A stretch of 64,000 bases of DNA from Kappaphycus alvarezii (GCA_002205965.3 NADL03000685.1:186001-250000), one strand, 5' to 3'. Counted from the first letter of the stretch, positions 1 to 13,734 are shown. The notes: generated by a model not told the origin, from the letters alone. Made by a program: numbers and translations.

Positions 1-43
1 TAATTTCTTTTCTCTCCCTCTCACAAGCCCTTCTCCAACAAAT

Positions 44-90
44 CCTCCCACAATCCACTCTCATGTCGACGAGAGTGGATTGTCGGAGGA
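44..90. repeat. Near-perfect hairpin (inverted repeat)
   Basis: A 13-bp arm at 50-62 (ACAATCCACTCTC) is exactly complementary to 71-83. After one mismatch the pairing continues for 6 bp (43-48 with 85-90). The 8-nt loop is ATGTCGAC. No gene is visible in the first 468 bases apart from this structure. Confidence 0.8.
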
Positions 91-468
91 CTACCACGCA
101 AATTTTAAGTATTCTTATTAATTCTGTAATTTTTAGACTCTAAAATTATTAATCAATAGCAGAAAAACGCGGCCAGCACGCCGATGCATTCATTGCATTA
201 CAAACAGCGCCGTACCGTACAGCGGGATAAGTTCGCGGAAAAAGCCACATCCACATCATCAGCTTCACACCTTGAGCTCTCTCATACTTCCTGCCTAGCC
301 AAACCTTCTCAATCATCGCTTCTGTATCTTCGAACATCTCTCTTCCACGCCTAAAAATATACAAAATGTATCACTCTCCTTGTCAGGCGCAACATGGTGC
401 TCTTGTATAGTGACTATTCCTCTTATGGCAGCTCGCTTGTCTACGAAGGGAGCACCAATGAGAGGAAG

Positions 469-2399
469 TTATTCATTTTCTTCGAGAAAGTCACTATGGC
501 CGGTAAGTCGGAAGAAAAGGAATCATCACTCTTCGAGCATCTAGATTGCCCTGCGTTTGAGTTCTATTAAGTCAAATTTGCGGCTTATGGAGAACTAAAC
601 GGGCCTTCCAAAAATTATCCGATTGTTAAGAAGAAGCTTCTTGATCTCTTAATTGATGAAAATGAACCCCAGCATATCATCTACAAATCTTTAGAGATTG
701 AAATTGACTTCAGCGACGTTTCAGGATCTGTGGGGGAGATCTAAAGATTTTCAGAAAAGAAATAATTTGATATTATCGCCAAGTTCGGCTTTCTTTTAAC
801 TGCTACTTTCCCTCATAAATACTTCTGAAACTACTGGCCTTTATTGGCCCGAAAGATTTGGTCGAAATCGTGAAGGCTTTGAAATACGTCCAATCCGGTT
901 GAACTGCATTCTCAAAAATCTCATCTTGGCCGTTGAGGATCACAGCGACGAATCTCATAGCTCGTCACGATGCTTGCGCAAATAATATGACGGACAACCT
1001 AGCAGAAGATCTTTCTCGCTTGACTCTTTTCATCAAGCAGAACTAAGGAGAAGCTCGTAAGCTTCGGCCGGATCTTCTGCTTCAATTTAACCAGGAAATA
1101 TACCACACCGTGTTATTACTGTTGTGAGCCAGGGAATCTATTCTTATGGTGAGACAAAAAACCGCACAGCAATCATAGATGCCCTTTTGCGGCAAGTTGA
1201 GCCACCCAGGGGAGCCCTGTTGGATCGCAGTTCACAGTAAGGGGCTTTATGTCGCTGGAATTAAATTTTAATATAAAAAAGAAGAAGAAATGTTAAAATT
1301 CGTTAGCAAAGGGTTCAATGTATAGGATTTTTCTATCGAGGATATGGTCAATGCGACGAGGATCACCGACGGAGAAGCAATACCGAAACAGCCGAGGCAA
1401 GAAAAACATGGAGGAATCCCAATCTATCACCTCGTTTCAATTCCGTTTAGTATTCACCTAACGGCTCTTATAAGCCGAGAACAATAAAGCAATGAAGAAT
1501 TCGAAGAACACTCAAGGGTATATAATAAAGTGAGACGTGAAGCCGGAGCTCGAAAATGCCATTTGTGACCTTATGCTTGTTAAAATTCTCAGTAGAGATG
1601 CCACTGCCTCTGAAAAAGTCTTGCGTCCACTGCTGAGGAAGAAGTCAGCACCTCGAGTCACTTTCTTTTCTGTTTACTCGCCGCGTTTGCTACGGGGCGT
1701 CTAACTACAGGTTTAAGTTATACAAGTATGTGTTTTACTGGTTTATAGAGTCAATTCCGATGTCATGTCGGTAGTAATATCCCGCCAACTTTGTGCATAC
1801 CATATTGAACCAAAAAGAATATAACAGTTGCAAATAGAGATGGATCACTTTGTTTCGATTCTCTGCTAAATGTTCCGACAACTTTAACAGATCAAGACGT
1901 CAAGTTGAACTAAATTGGCATGGATCACTCCCATTTGACCTCATAAACGTCTTTCTGGCGCTCTCTTCCATACGCAAAAGTTTGAATTTCGGAACGCAGA
2001 GCATCCGTCTTATCAATGGAACTGATATTTAATTTGAAGCCCGATTCGAAGGACGCTGAAAAGCTGAAGAAATTGCAGCACCAAGTAAAAACATTCACAT
2101 ACGATGGTAATGCTAGTACAGTCCACAACAAGTCATCGGTAGAAGTACTTGTATTAGCCATCCTTGATTATGCCTGCAAAACAGTTAATAACGCAAAGCA
2201 TAGAACAAGGAAAATTTTGCAGCTATCTTCGAATAAAATGATGAAAAAGAAGGGAGAGAAGAAACGAGAGGGACTATAAGAGTGCGCTCGCCTCAGTCTG
2301 ACGAGGAGACTAAAGGGTAAATAAAAGGCTCGCTCCCCGAGTCAGAAATCGTAGAATGGAGAATTCATGAACTTCGCTTTGCGTCGGTACCGACTACGC
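469..2399 (+). pseudogene. Decayed Ty3/gypsy gag and protease region
   Basis: The frame is broken everywhere, but pieces read like gag, for example HLDCPAFEFY followed by FAAYGELNGPSKNYPIVKKK near 535-640. This resembles the gag segment in which a peptide around an FxxxFAxYxELN pattern precedes a variable spacer. The region lies directly upstream of a recognisable reverse transcriptase, in the order gag-pro-pol. I cannot place a protease active site. An open stretch at 2016-2279 (MELIFNLKPDSKDAEKLKKL) may be part of the gag/protease linker. The number of stops and indels implies great age. Gag assignment is mostly by position; the family identity comes from the downstream pol. Confidence 0.4.
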
Positions 2400-2429
2400 T
2401 CTCATCCCAGTTGAAAGTTCTGACTCCCA

Positions 2430-3165
2430 TTTACCATTGAGTACTCCTTATGTCCCTTTATCAAAACCTGATTGCCCTTAAAGGGAGTTATAACATTTAA
2501 GAAGCTGTAATTATCATACCATCGTCTTTTTCATGGTCTTTTCTCATTTTAATATTCACTAAAAATAACGTAGGACCCCATTTCTATGTAGATTCCCGCA
2601 CACTGAACAGGAAGAAGAATGCAGATAGTTGGACCTTACAGAAGATAGAGGACATATTTGTACTCTTGAAGGGTAGTTTCATCTTTGCTACCCTGTACCG
2701 CTTTTGCTCGTTTTTGGATAATCAGTATGAAGGAGGAATTCAAGGAAATGGACAGTTCCTTGTGTCGCCTCGGTACATTTGAGTAAGAGGTTTAACTTAG
2801 GTTTCATGAAGGAGTCTTCTGTCACCAGCGAGTGATGTATCAGATTTTAAAGTACATCCCTCTCACTCGAGGATACTTTGACGAAATCTTGGTGTTTTTT
2901 CATCGACTGGAGAACATCTGCAGCATCTTCGAGAAGTCTCTAAAGCAATAAAGAATGTTGTACTGCAAATAAAAATCAGTAAATGCGGCTTCGACAAGCC
3001 GTTTTTCTAGACTACTTGGGCATCAAAATGATGAAGAAGTTTTTCGTGTGAATAATCCATCGGGGACGAATAAAGACTGACAAAAACGACGGAGTTGCGA
3101 AGTTTACTTGGCTAAGCGGGATATTATTACCGCTTCATTTAGAGCTTTGCGGAGATGCCAGCTTA
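2430..3165 (+). pseudogene. Decayed Ty3/gypsy reverse transcriptase
   Basis: Translating across frames gives the RT signature in order. An ALKGSYNI..EAVIIIPSS stretch (RT N-terminus) comes first, then FYVDSRTLNRKK..SWTLQKIEDIF (2578-2660; family pattern F-VDYRxLN..T--D-WPLP-I-D). A YFDEILVF block (about 2876-2900) occupies the place of the catalytic YxDDILVF, then a degraded FLGxxG-like block, then ELRSLLG.AGYYYRFI (about 3090-3145; family ELRSFLGLxxYYRRFI). The catalytic second Asp reads as Glu and many stops interrupt the frame, so it is dead. Sequence details (SW.LQKIEDIF) differ from the chromovirus at 17.3 kb, so this is a separate lineage. Confidence 0.8.
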
Positions 3166-3284
3166 TCTGGGTACCGAAACTTCTGGTAACAGGGAGCTTA
3201 CTGGAAAACATTAATGACGGAAGAGAGTCAAAAATATGAATAAATGGCACACTTCACCCCTATTCTCGCGTTTTTAGAATTTCA

Positions 3285-3696
3285 GGGTGCGGTCTTTGCC
3301 TTTACCGATGCTTAATATGCCTCTATAGGGGCATCCTAGTGTAGAAGAAGGAAGAAGGAAAGATTAATTCAGTGTAATGTGCGAGTAGAACTATAAACTA
3401 GACTGAAAGAAGGCACTCAATATGCAAAAGGATGAATTGGCCGTAATATTTTTGCGTTACGCAACTGTTGGGTATATTTGTTGTCACTTAACCAATTTAG
3501 CCTGAATAAATACCACCCAGTGCTCTGCCACTCATTCAGGAAAACCAAACACCATGTCAAAGTCGCGATTTGGATGTACTTTCTTGCCGAATATCAGTTT
3601 GCGGTCGAGTATTGGTCACCATTTAGCAATACTGTCCCGTACTATCTGTCAAATATGGTGTGTAAGGACTCTCGGACTCACTTGGACTGTGCATAA
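3285..3696 (+). pseudogene. Decayed Ty3/gypsy RNase H and tether
   Basis: GAVFAFTDA (3286-3313) matches the first catalytic Asp block of retroelement RNase H (family F.TDAS..AIGAVL). A KDELAVIF stretch (about 3429-3452) sits where the family has xKELLAVV. An open segment at 3478-3696 carries KVAIWMYFLAEYQFAVEYW followed by SNTVPYYLSNM, matching the end of RNase H (RxARWxxxLxEYxFxIEYRPGxxNxVPDxLSR). Order and spacing after the RT are correct. One stop follows the catalytic Asp. Confidence 0.8.
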
Positions 3697-3769
3697 AGTT
3701 AGGGGGAGATTTCATCTTCATATAAATCGCTGACGAAGAGAATGGTCTGATACCAGAGCCGTTTCAAGT

Positions 3770-4560
3770 GAACGAAAGCCTATTTCTGCCGGAACAAGAT
3801 ATAAGAGAAAGGTATGAGAAGAAAACGCGGCCTATTAAGCCTGTGTCTAAGACTTTTTTTTGTGGTAAGGCCAGATTTTGAGGCCCACAAAGAGCGGTCT
3901 CTGGCTCATCGCACCCATAAAGGTTAGAGCTTTGGTTCTTCACACCTCCCACGATGAAGTAGGGAGCTGTAACAAGGCATCAACAAGAAGCTAGTCCTCA
4001 ACGGGCATCTGTTTCCGTAGGTTCATCAAGACATTCAAGATTACGTGGAAAGTTGCGACGGGTATCATTAGGCGAAAATTCCGCTCCAGTATCGAAATAC
4101 ATGTATGTACTTTCGAAAAAAATGTTCAAGACCTATTCTATCTACTTCGCCGGACCGCTACCCTAATCTAAAAGGGAAAAGGGTTCTCACTAATCGAAGT
4201 CGAGCATGACATGGGTTGGCATATTGAAGCCGCCACCGATAACTCTTTCGCAGAAGTCTACGTTAAATTTATCGAGACCGAAATTCTATCTTTATTCGTC
4301 TCCCCAAAGAACATAGCTACAAAAAGCGTGGGTGATTTCACTGGCTAATTCTATCCTAGATTATATGCGAAGTTATTCTGTCCTATATGAAACAGTATCG
4401 GCTTACGTGCAGATATCTACTTGTCGTGCTGAGCGCATGGTGCGTACTATAAAGATATAGCTTGTGAAAGCGGTTTTTATCATGTGGCCGAATGAGACCA
4501 GTGTCTTTCCGAGTTCTTATACGGATACCGTCGCCGTCGCCTTTTTATCTGGTTAATAAC
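3770..4560 (+). pseudogene. Decayed Ty3/gypsy integrase
   Basis: Pieces of the integrase core are legible. IYFAGPLP at 4138-4161 corresponds to the first catalytic Asp block (D.AGP.P; the Asp reads as Tyr here). HIEAATDNSFAEVYVKFIE (about 4221-4280) matches the family W.ExxxxxxxAxxVxxFI segment, and AERMVRTIK at 4428-4454 corresponds to the block around the catalytic Glu. The zinc-binding N-terminus is not clear. The order RT, RNase H, integrase identifies this as a Ty3/gypsy element. No LTRs could be recognised, and 4561-5169 holds nothing I can identify. Confidence 0.75.
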
Positions 4561-5169
4561 TATTTGAGCTGATTTTCGGGTACTTAAGTGTTTGACTCCG
4601 GCGGATCCTACTTCGTTGTTGTGTAACGCTTCCGCCCACCGTCTCCGACTCTAATTATTGAATTTATATTCCTGCGTTAAAGAATGAGAGATCCAAACGT
4701 GAGAGGAGATGGGTGCGGAAATATCGCAGAATCAAAGAGATTTGAAGTAGCGGAATGGGCACCCTTCAATCATAGACAGGCCGGCCAGCATTTCTGGCCG
4801 GAATTCTGGCCGAATCATTTACGGAAATCTGTTCACCCACGGTACTGGTTGACTTCTCATAATTGCCATCACTCTCTTCTTGTCATTAATGCGAAAAGAT
4901 TGAATATGTATAGACTAAATCTGGACCACCTCAGAAATTAGCTCCCATCGAGAGAGCTCATAGGTAGTCCTAGCCACATCTGATATATTTTTATGATTAT
5001 TTGTATTTTAGTGCACTTTATAGTTAGTTGAATAGAAATATATGTGTTCCTTCTAAATCAGATTGTTTAAAAGTCGTCAGCAATGTCATTTAGAACTAAT
5101 ATTGTCGTTATCAAGCAAGATCTAGTTTACTAACTGGGAGAATATGACAAGCAACATATATATAATGTG

Positions 5170-6740
5170 CTAAGGTGAAGAGAACAGAATCAAATTTGGC
5201 TGCCCAAAAGAAATAACACTACTTTTCAACCGAAATACCCTTATGGAGCTTCCCGAGGCCATGGAGTCTCTTAAATGATCTTGGTCTACCGCAAATTTGT
5301 CTTTTCTTTCCAGAGGCTTTGGAGGTTTAGAAGAAACTGCGCCTCGTGAAAAAGATGCGGAAACGGGGGCTAAAGACAAATTATGAACGTCTTTTTTTCA
5401 CGAAATCCGCAGGGCTCGCTTAACCCGAGCAAATGCAAGACGAAATTTCAAAGAGCACCATCTTGGACTCCTCTGCGTACTTTTAGATGATCTCAGTCGG
5501 GTCATTGAGAAAATCAAGGCAGATAGCGTGATTGGATCCGAATTTTTAAGGGACGGCGGTAATTTAAACTCCACGAGCAGGTGAAAGAGATAGGACAGCT
5601 ATACATACAAGACCGAGATCACGCAGAAATTCATTAATATGACTGCTAGTAGAGCATATTCGCTAGAAAACTTCGGGACAGTTGTAGTGGAGAACAGAGA
5701 GGTTCAAAAATATTTTACTTAGGTCCTTTGGATGGTTAGTTTGGAACTAAAAAGAAATATGTAGCCTAAGGAGACTATTGAGACTGTTTCTTGTTCGTAG
5801 TGTCCTACTTATTTTCAATCGGCCTTTGTAGCCAAACAAGGAGGTCTTTGGAGTTCTATACCAGTACTTGCGTACACCGCCCTTTGAGATTTCTTTAGAA
5901 GACGGGATTGATAGACAAGAATTATCTAGAAGACAGCGATTAGAACTTTTGAGGCCTTCTTCAACACTAGTAGTAGATCGGTAGGATACTTTTGACCTTT
6001 GCGTTGCACAATCGACGGAAAACATTATTGATACAAAGACCTTCTTTCTTCTTCTACTTCAGGTCCGGCTTCTGCGGAGTACGCTGAGAATGCCTAGGAG
6101 TGTTTTATGAAAAGATAAGGCATAAATATCGATGGAATTCTATTCTCCGGTAGATGAACCGACAATGAAATATTTCCCAGAGAACATCCCGCTAGAAGTA
6201 GCGGAAGCTCTCTAGATGAAATCGGAGATGACCGTCGGCAGATTCTTTAGTGGGACTAAGTTCCCCTAAGAGTGCTTGTGCTACTCAGTTGTTCAGAGCT
6301 ACCTGCAAATATCTTTTTTCAGTCCTCTGAACAGTTCTAGGTAAGATAAGAAGGTCATTATGTTGGTTCCGAACAGCTTGAAACCTTTGAGGTAGGAAAG
6401 AACCACTGAGGATGAGTAAGTGTCAAAAGAAATCTCTAGACGGAGCTTATAGATATCTTCTCAGACTTTCATGCCCCTCTTGGCCTTCAAAACATACAAA
6501 TTACAAAAAAGACGAAATTCTTCTTTTCATGCAATGAACGAGGCCATTATCTACTACGGCGGAACTCTAGTAATTTAAGATATATATTTCTGATTAGATG
6601 GAAAAATGGAGGGAACAAGCGGCTATTTTTTTGAATTATACGAACAATATGGAAACCATTGACTTGTTCCCGTAGGGAAGCATGGAAAAGGAAGAAAGGT
6701 CTGTAGCAAAAGTGTTCAGTCCAAAAGCATTTTCATTAGG
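5170..6740 (+). pseudogene. Unrecognised coding-like relic
   Basis: The plus strand shows purine-rich, codon-like composition and several short open stretches, for example GGLEETAPREKDAETGAK near 5320-5375 and YFPENIPLEVAEAL near 6170-6215, between many stops. It follows the integrase relic without a visible LTR. It could be a gag or envelope-like ORF, or part of a second element, but I recognise no domain and assign no function. Confidence 0.3.
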
Positions 6741-9700
6741 TATGATCTCTAACTTTCATAATTGGAGGTGTTTTACCAGAAAATATTTCCTTAGTGCCCT
6801 AAAAACTTCCCGGTGTTGTTGAATATATTTCGTTACGAAAATTTATGTTTCGAAGTTGCTCTATCTTTATGGTTCAATATTTATTGAAATCGTTTTTAGA
6901 TTTCACAATATAAACGGTAAAATAACCTAAGAGCCGCTTATAATGTGAAATTTAAGGGCATAATAAAATGAGAAAAATATCCTGAGCTTATTGTTTACTA
7001 ACAAGTTAACTATTTTAATGACTAAAATGATCATTTGGATCATGATATCAATACAATCTTCGTAATTTCACATTAATATTGCATCTATACTCTTTAAACC
7101 CCTTTCTGGAAGCAGGATGGAACCAATTTAAATATTTATAGATATAAGATGACCAAACTGAAGAATTATTTCCGGGAAATACATTTTTATATGTGTTATT
7201 TGAGAAAGATGCTAGGATATTTATTATGTTCGCCACTTGGCTAAAGATATTACATCTAGTACCAAATTTAAACAAAAAAGGGGCAAATGTTTTGCATTGT
7301 TAGGCCGTTACATATGTCTGAATTCGATTTTCAACTCATATTTTGAAATTTTGGAATACTGTTGGCTGTGATTCTTCTGATCCTCGATGACTATTATTTT
7401 ATGAATAAATTACAACACTGAATTATTTAAACAGTAATTTTGGAGTTGTTTTGTTGTCATATTTTGTTTATTTATGGTAAATAATTGGAATAACAGTTCT
7501 ACTCTTCTCACTAAAGAGGGAAAGAGCAAATTAATGATTAAATGCATCACCGCAAAATTCAATGACTATTTCTTTAATCGCATTAAGATATAATTGAGGC
7601 TTTTTCTGTTATAAGAAACTGATTGTTCTTTGCAAAGCAACAAATATGGCATTTTTGTGAAGAAATATCCATTTTATGTTCTTAATAAATATCAAAACCA
7701 CAAAGTTTTCCCTTCTAAGAATTTCGTGAAGGCTTTCAACCGAAAATCTATCGTATTAAAATTTTGTGCTTTTAAAAAAAAGAAAATATATACACTTCAT
7801 ATTAATTTGATTACTGCGATAATATATTCCTTTTAGATAAGTTTCTCTGATAGTTTTCCATTTTGATCTCACTATCGTTGATAAATAAGTACTGTTCAAT
7901 AAATGATACTCTCTTTTTGCAAACAAGCGGGATTCTAAGGGCGTTCATTTGTTAGATCTATTATTGAAAAATAATTTCCCCATTGCAAAACAATGATTTG
8001 TTTATTTCTGTACAATACTTTTTACTTTTTGGGGTTTAAGGTTTCCTAAACATCGATTTGGAGACAATAAATTGATAAGGAGCTGAAATGTGCGCTTGTT
8101 ACTTTCTCCAATTATTTCGAACTCACTGAAAAATGAACAGAAGGTTGGAGAAAGTTTGATCAGAAAAAAAAACATTTTCCTGAATAAGTTTTTAAGAAAT
8201 ATTGAATATGGCTTTTTAATCTATAAATATAAATTTAAAATATGTTTAAAGTCCCTGTATGTTTTTTTGTAATGAAGAAAAACCAATTTGATGGATATAA
8301 AAGATAAGGAGACGATTGAAGAGCTTCGAATAATTTAAACCCACGGTCCCCTCGGCCATGAAATGTATCCGCAGGCCAACTTAGCAGTGTTTCCTACAAA
8401 TTTGAAAAATGAACCATTGAAATTGGAAATCACATATTATTGATGTTTTGTTGGAGAGAATTTTTGTTTGCTGTATCCGCAGGCCAACTTAGCAGTTATT
8501 CCTACAAATTTGAAAAATGAAGCATTGAAATTAGAAATCACATATTATTGATGTTTTGTTGGAGAGAATTTTTGTTTGCTGCAATTAAAGATGCATTAAT
8601 CAGCTACAATGAATAAACAGGAAATAAAATTGATAGCATCCTAATTTTAGGGGTGCATTTTTTTCAATGAAAGTTTCTAGGTGTACTATTGATTAATCTG
8701 ATTACACAAAGAACATAAAATTTATATCTATCTAGCTGTCGTTTTTGTGTTCCCTTATGAAAAAAAATAAGTACTTATCGACCAATTATCCGTATAGAAT
8801 GAATATAATTCTTCTCTTCAGAAATTGTCCTTTACATTTTACGTAACTCTACTTAATGCAGAAGAAAAATTCTCTGATTAAAATGCATACATGTATATGC
8901 CTTTATTTTATTCGGAAATTGTCCCAAGGAGCAATAAATTCCTTAATGTTGATGTAAAAACGAAAATCAATTCTTGTTTAAAATGGAGACAAGGAAAGAA
9001 ATTTCACCAAAAATGTGCCAAATAATGCTCTGATTCATTTTTAGCAGTTATAGATATAAATTAAATAATAATTTTTTAAGTTTAAAGTATCTATAAAAAA
9101 GGCCTTTGTTAAGAATTCAAATACTGGAAAAGAAAAACAAGTCTATTATTTAATAATCAGTTACGAGAAGCTCAGAATTCACAATCTTACTTATGTATGA
9201 TGAAGTAAACTGGAACATCTGTTTAAAGATAAATTTGGATTCTTAGACAGACAAATCCCGGCAAGGACTCAGACAATGCCAACTTATGTAGATTTCATAC
9301 CTCTTGTAGTATATTCGGTGCGCTGAACATTTCATGAAGGCCATATGTCTGCATTCAATTCTCCACAATTCACGGAAATCGGAGCTAAATTGTACCTATA
9401 GTATTCAAATAAATTAATTTTGTTTCTAAATAGTAGCATTTTTTCATTTCAACTTTTTCATTTGGGTTGTAGATGAAAGCATTCATATTTTTTTAATCTA
9501 AAGAATGTTATACATATAATGAGTGTTATTCTGAGCCGAAAAAATGGTAGGATACGTATAACTCTTGAAGAAAATTTGTAGAAAGTTAGGAAAGTTTGGA
9601 GTAATTCAGTTAGTTCTCGGAATAAAGGGGGTTTCAATTAAACTCACCATTCTGATTGTAAAGATATTCATCATTGGATAGAAAATATGGAAAACCGAAA

Positions 9701-12700
9701 TGTTCTTGTTGATTCTGCTTTACAACATTCATAATAATTTTTTTCTTGCAATAAGAATGAAGAAAACCACAGTACTCTCTGATTCTCCATAGAACTCAGA
9801 TATATTGCAGGTAATGTACATTAAAATTAATTTAATCGAATACAGAATACATTAAAAATCATACCTTAAGAGGCATTTTGTAAATTATTGTCGTAAAAAG
9901 ACTTAAAATAAATATTATTATTTTTTTTCTTCAGTAAAAATTTGTATATGTTCAGTAAAAAATAATTAAAAGATGGAATTCAAATATCGTAGATAGTGAA
10001 ATACGCAGAAGCAGAGGAGATTGAATAGATATGAATAAAAATTTTCGAAATATACACGGGAAAAATAGGAGCAGAAAAATATTAGAAAAATTTCAAAACG
10101 AGGAACTGAAATGAATCACTTTAAAATTTTCTGATTCCGTTTAACTTTCTGCCTCTGCTAGGCTCTTATTTTCGGTCAAAAACTGATATTGTTCCACAAC
10201 CGAAAATTCTCAATTCATGAAAATATTTGAAATGATCACCCTACTTTATTCCCTTCTAAAACATTTACGTTTTCAAAATGGCTTAATCATTGAGAATTTC
10301 TCTTATGTCATAGGGTTTATTCTGATTAACCTGAGAGGTGAAAAAAGCGATAAATTACATCTCCGAATAACTATATGTTGGAAGCCGGATTTCAACAAAG
10401 TGATCAGGAAGCGTACAAATGAAAAGGCAACTTAAAAATGTCGACAAATGCATTTATTTCTCAGAGGATTTTATATTCATTTCGTGAGGGATAACTATTA
10501 GGAGTATTTAAAAGGGTTCAAATTACCAATGAGTTTATCATCTTGATCTAAAACAAATAATATGAAAAAGAAGATATTATTGCTCATAATATTCGTAAAA
10601 ACATCTGATAAATTCATAAACGCCTTCGAATAATGAATTATAAAGCTATAAATTTAAACCCTGAGATTATATCAGCTACATGATTCCACTAGAACTTATT
10701 CTGTACCAATATCTGAGAAGCGGTAGGGAACTAGAACTATTTTGTATCAGTTGATCTTTTACATAATACAAACAACTCTGACCAAAATATGGCTCCTTTA
10801 TTACTGAAAATGACAGCAAAACGTAAATAGATATATTTGATCACATGTTGGGGGCAGAGAAGGCTATTTAAAATCCAAATATTTTTTTCCTTTTGCTTAT
10901 TAAATTATTATTTCCTCTTCACAAAAATTACCCCTAAAAATCCACATTTTCTGGATAGTTTGTCACGAAAATTGTTGAGCTACTAAAATTTGGATTTATT
11001 TAATTCAAACTATTATGTCTAGAACTACACTTTACAATATGGAAGATTATTTACGAATCTTGAAGGCCCCAACTGAAGCTCTGATTGGACATCATCGATC
11101 TCCAATTATATTAATAATATGGATTCCGAGGCTCATCAAGCAGTAATTAAATGGATTATTCTTTTAAGGAAAGGCTTCAAATCTAGCAGACCGAGCCAGA
11201 CTTTTAAAAGGAAAAGATGAAATGAAAGGGAAGCCAAAATATTTCAGTGGCGGAAGAATTTCAAAAATCGTTTACGGTCACCGAGAATTTAAGTTCCGAA
11301 ATCTAAGTAATGATACGGGCGAAGTTTATTGGCATTCATATCTTTGATTTGAATTATCGTTTCATTCATGGATTCAACGTTTTCCACATTGGAACTTTTC
11401 AGTTCTACTATAAGAAACATTTTTAATAATTTTAATAATTTTATGTAGCGAATGTGCCGTAATTTGAAACATAAGTCTTTCAAAAGGGTTTCTAGAAATG
11501 AAAAATCGAGGTAGTAGATTAATATGAGTAATATCTTATGTAAAAAAGACTTCTAGACTAATAATGCTGAACATAACCATTTAATAGCGTTTTACCTAAT
11601 GATTAGATGGAAAACTCCTTTTCCGAATTTAGGATATATTTCCGTAATTGAAAATCATTGTTGACTTCATATCATAGTATCCATAGCAAGAATATATTTT
11701 ATGTTTTGAAATATGCCGATAATCGAACCTGTACGCAGAGATCGAATCTTGGGTACCTTCAATGGTTTTGAAAGCCAATATACAATCAATATTCGATATT
11801 ACATGTGTGTTTGTAGAGAGAAAAGAGAGAAATTTGGACCTTTATTTACATATTTATGTGGAACTACTCAATACACACTACCTGGCACGGGCTTAACGGT
11901 CTAGAAAAGTGGACAGACGAAAATTATCCCTTTGAAACCTAGGCAAGCCGAGAAAGCAACGGGTTGAAAACCCCCGGTTATAAGCTATGGGCTTACTGAA
12001 AGCGACGATAACAGCGAAGAATTCTCGAAGTTTGAGCTATTTTGAGTAACACCAATACGACAGCAACAGCCAGGTTCCCTCGTTTGCTTTGGTAAATACA
12101 GCGCTGGTTTAGTACAGCAGGGTACTCCTCAGCATTGACGAACCTGATCGAGGAGGATGGCCTTCCTTACAAGCCTTTTTCATATTTATACCCATATCTT
12201 AGAATGAATGTGATATACAACTGCCAGAAGAAGTGATATATTCTTTTCTCCATTGGAATATTAATGAAAAGAGAGTTGTGCCCTCCAAATATTTGAATTG
12301 GACTCATCTTTTTCCGTAGAAAGTTGTGCCAAAAATTCAAAAAAAGTCTTGAATACACACTGAGATATTTTTGGGAACAACACAGGTCTATATTACCATT
12401 ACGTAGCTATTGTATGACAGAAAAGAACTTTGAATTCCTTAAGGATGCAGATCTTGGAAATACGAGTTTCAAATATCTAATAAAAAATGACAAATTACGG
12501 AAAACTGGAAAAAATACATTCAGCAAACACCTATGAAATTTACCCAAAATACATTTTAGGACCTGTAAAGAAATACTTTATGTGGCTCTTTGTGTACTAA
12601 ATGCATCAAGACGAGGAGAAAAAAGCAAAATTATTTTTATACCAGTGTTAGATATAGTATTTCTATTCATGCGTGTTTACAAATTCTTAGATTTAATTAT

Positions 12701-13622
12701 ATGTCATTTAGTAATTATAATAAATGATTATAACTGTAAATAAAATCATATTTCTACTAAATTTTCGAAAAAGGAAAGACAAGAAGCAGAAAAAAATTTA
12801 ATTACTAAAGGACTAGTTATAGCAATTAATTACTGCGTTTCAAGACTTCGAAGAAACACAAAAATTAACTAGATATATTTAAAAGAAGGTATTTATTCGC
12901 GAAATGTACAGTAAAATGAGAAACAGTGAATATGTAGTTATGTCTTTTTTTTGGTATTTTTTGTCGAACTAAATTTTCTTTTTGGACAGGTCGTCAACAT
13001 AATTATCGCTAACTGAGTTTAGTACAAAGACGATCAGAAATTAAAGGTGAAAATTCGATCAAAGCAACATATGTTCTATAAAAATATATATTAACATCAG
13101 GAATGCTGAAGGGCAAACAAGAGAGGGAAATATTTGAAGTTATGGAATTTGAAATGTCGTTCACTTAAATGATGGTGGTTGAATTGGTTCAACCTCATCC
13201 ATTGGGGGGCAGCTAGTCTGATTACACACAATATTTATATAGATGGATACACTATCGATAAATGTTTTATGATAGATTCGATTGTACATCTTATCTATAT
13301 TATGACGGTCGACTTTTATGAGATTGTTCGTAGAGACTTCGACAGCTCCCCTTTCTAAAAAATTTTGAGCTCGGTCATGTGTGCAGTTTCGGCTGGACTT
13401 TATGAAGACTTATCATACATTATCTATTTTTGAGATATATCTACAATATAAAAGTTATATCTTCAGATGCTTTATGAAGGCCAATGCGATTTTGGCCAAT
13501 CGGTACCATTAAATCGTCTTCTTGCATCACCATATTTCAATCAACTTCTGTAAAATTATATTTTACCATTTATTTAAAATCAGAACTCCCAGAAAGATAG
13601 GGTCAAGGTCAGATTTCCTGAA
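6741..13622. other. AT-rich region without recognisable genes
   Basis: About 6.9 kb of AT-rich DNA with only short random open frames and no recognisable transposon protein, apart from a tandem duplication at 8364-8579. Slightly more GC-rich patches at 11,710-12,170 and 13,140-13,380 may be very old insertions, but no motif is legible. Nothing supports a functional gene here. Confidence 0.6.
8364..8579. repeat. 108-bp tandem duplication
   Basis: The unit at 8364-8471 (starting TGTATCCGCAGGCCAAC) is repeated at 8472-8579 with only a handful of substitutions. It is a recent local duplication in otherwise featureless AT-rich DNA. Confidence 0.9.
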
Positions 13623-13677
13623 GGGGGAAAGTTTGGATTATTATAATGTATGGAAAATTTGGTCGGTTGTATCCACG
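13623..13677 (+). mobile_element. Mini-element copy (55 bp)
   Basis: Starts GGGGGAAAGTTTGG and ends ATGGAAAATTTGGTCGGTTG, matching the head and tail of the dispersed miniature element. It abuts the end of an RLE relic. No target duplication is clear. Confidence 0.55.
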
Positions 13678-13734
13678 CCGTTAGAAGTCCGATACGCTGA
13701 AAAAGCACTCACCGAGTAACATTAAGTGAATTTC

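Noticed and set aside
7048..12536. Short ORFs in the AT-rich region
   Set aside because: Lengths of 60-75 codons are expected by chance; no motif, no codon bias, no second copy.
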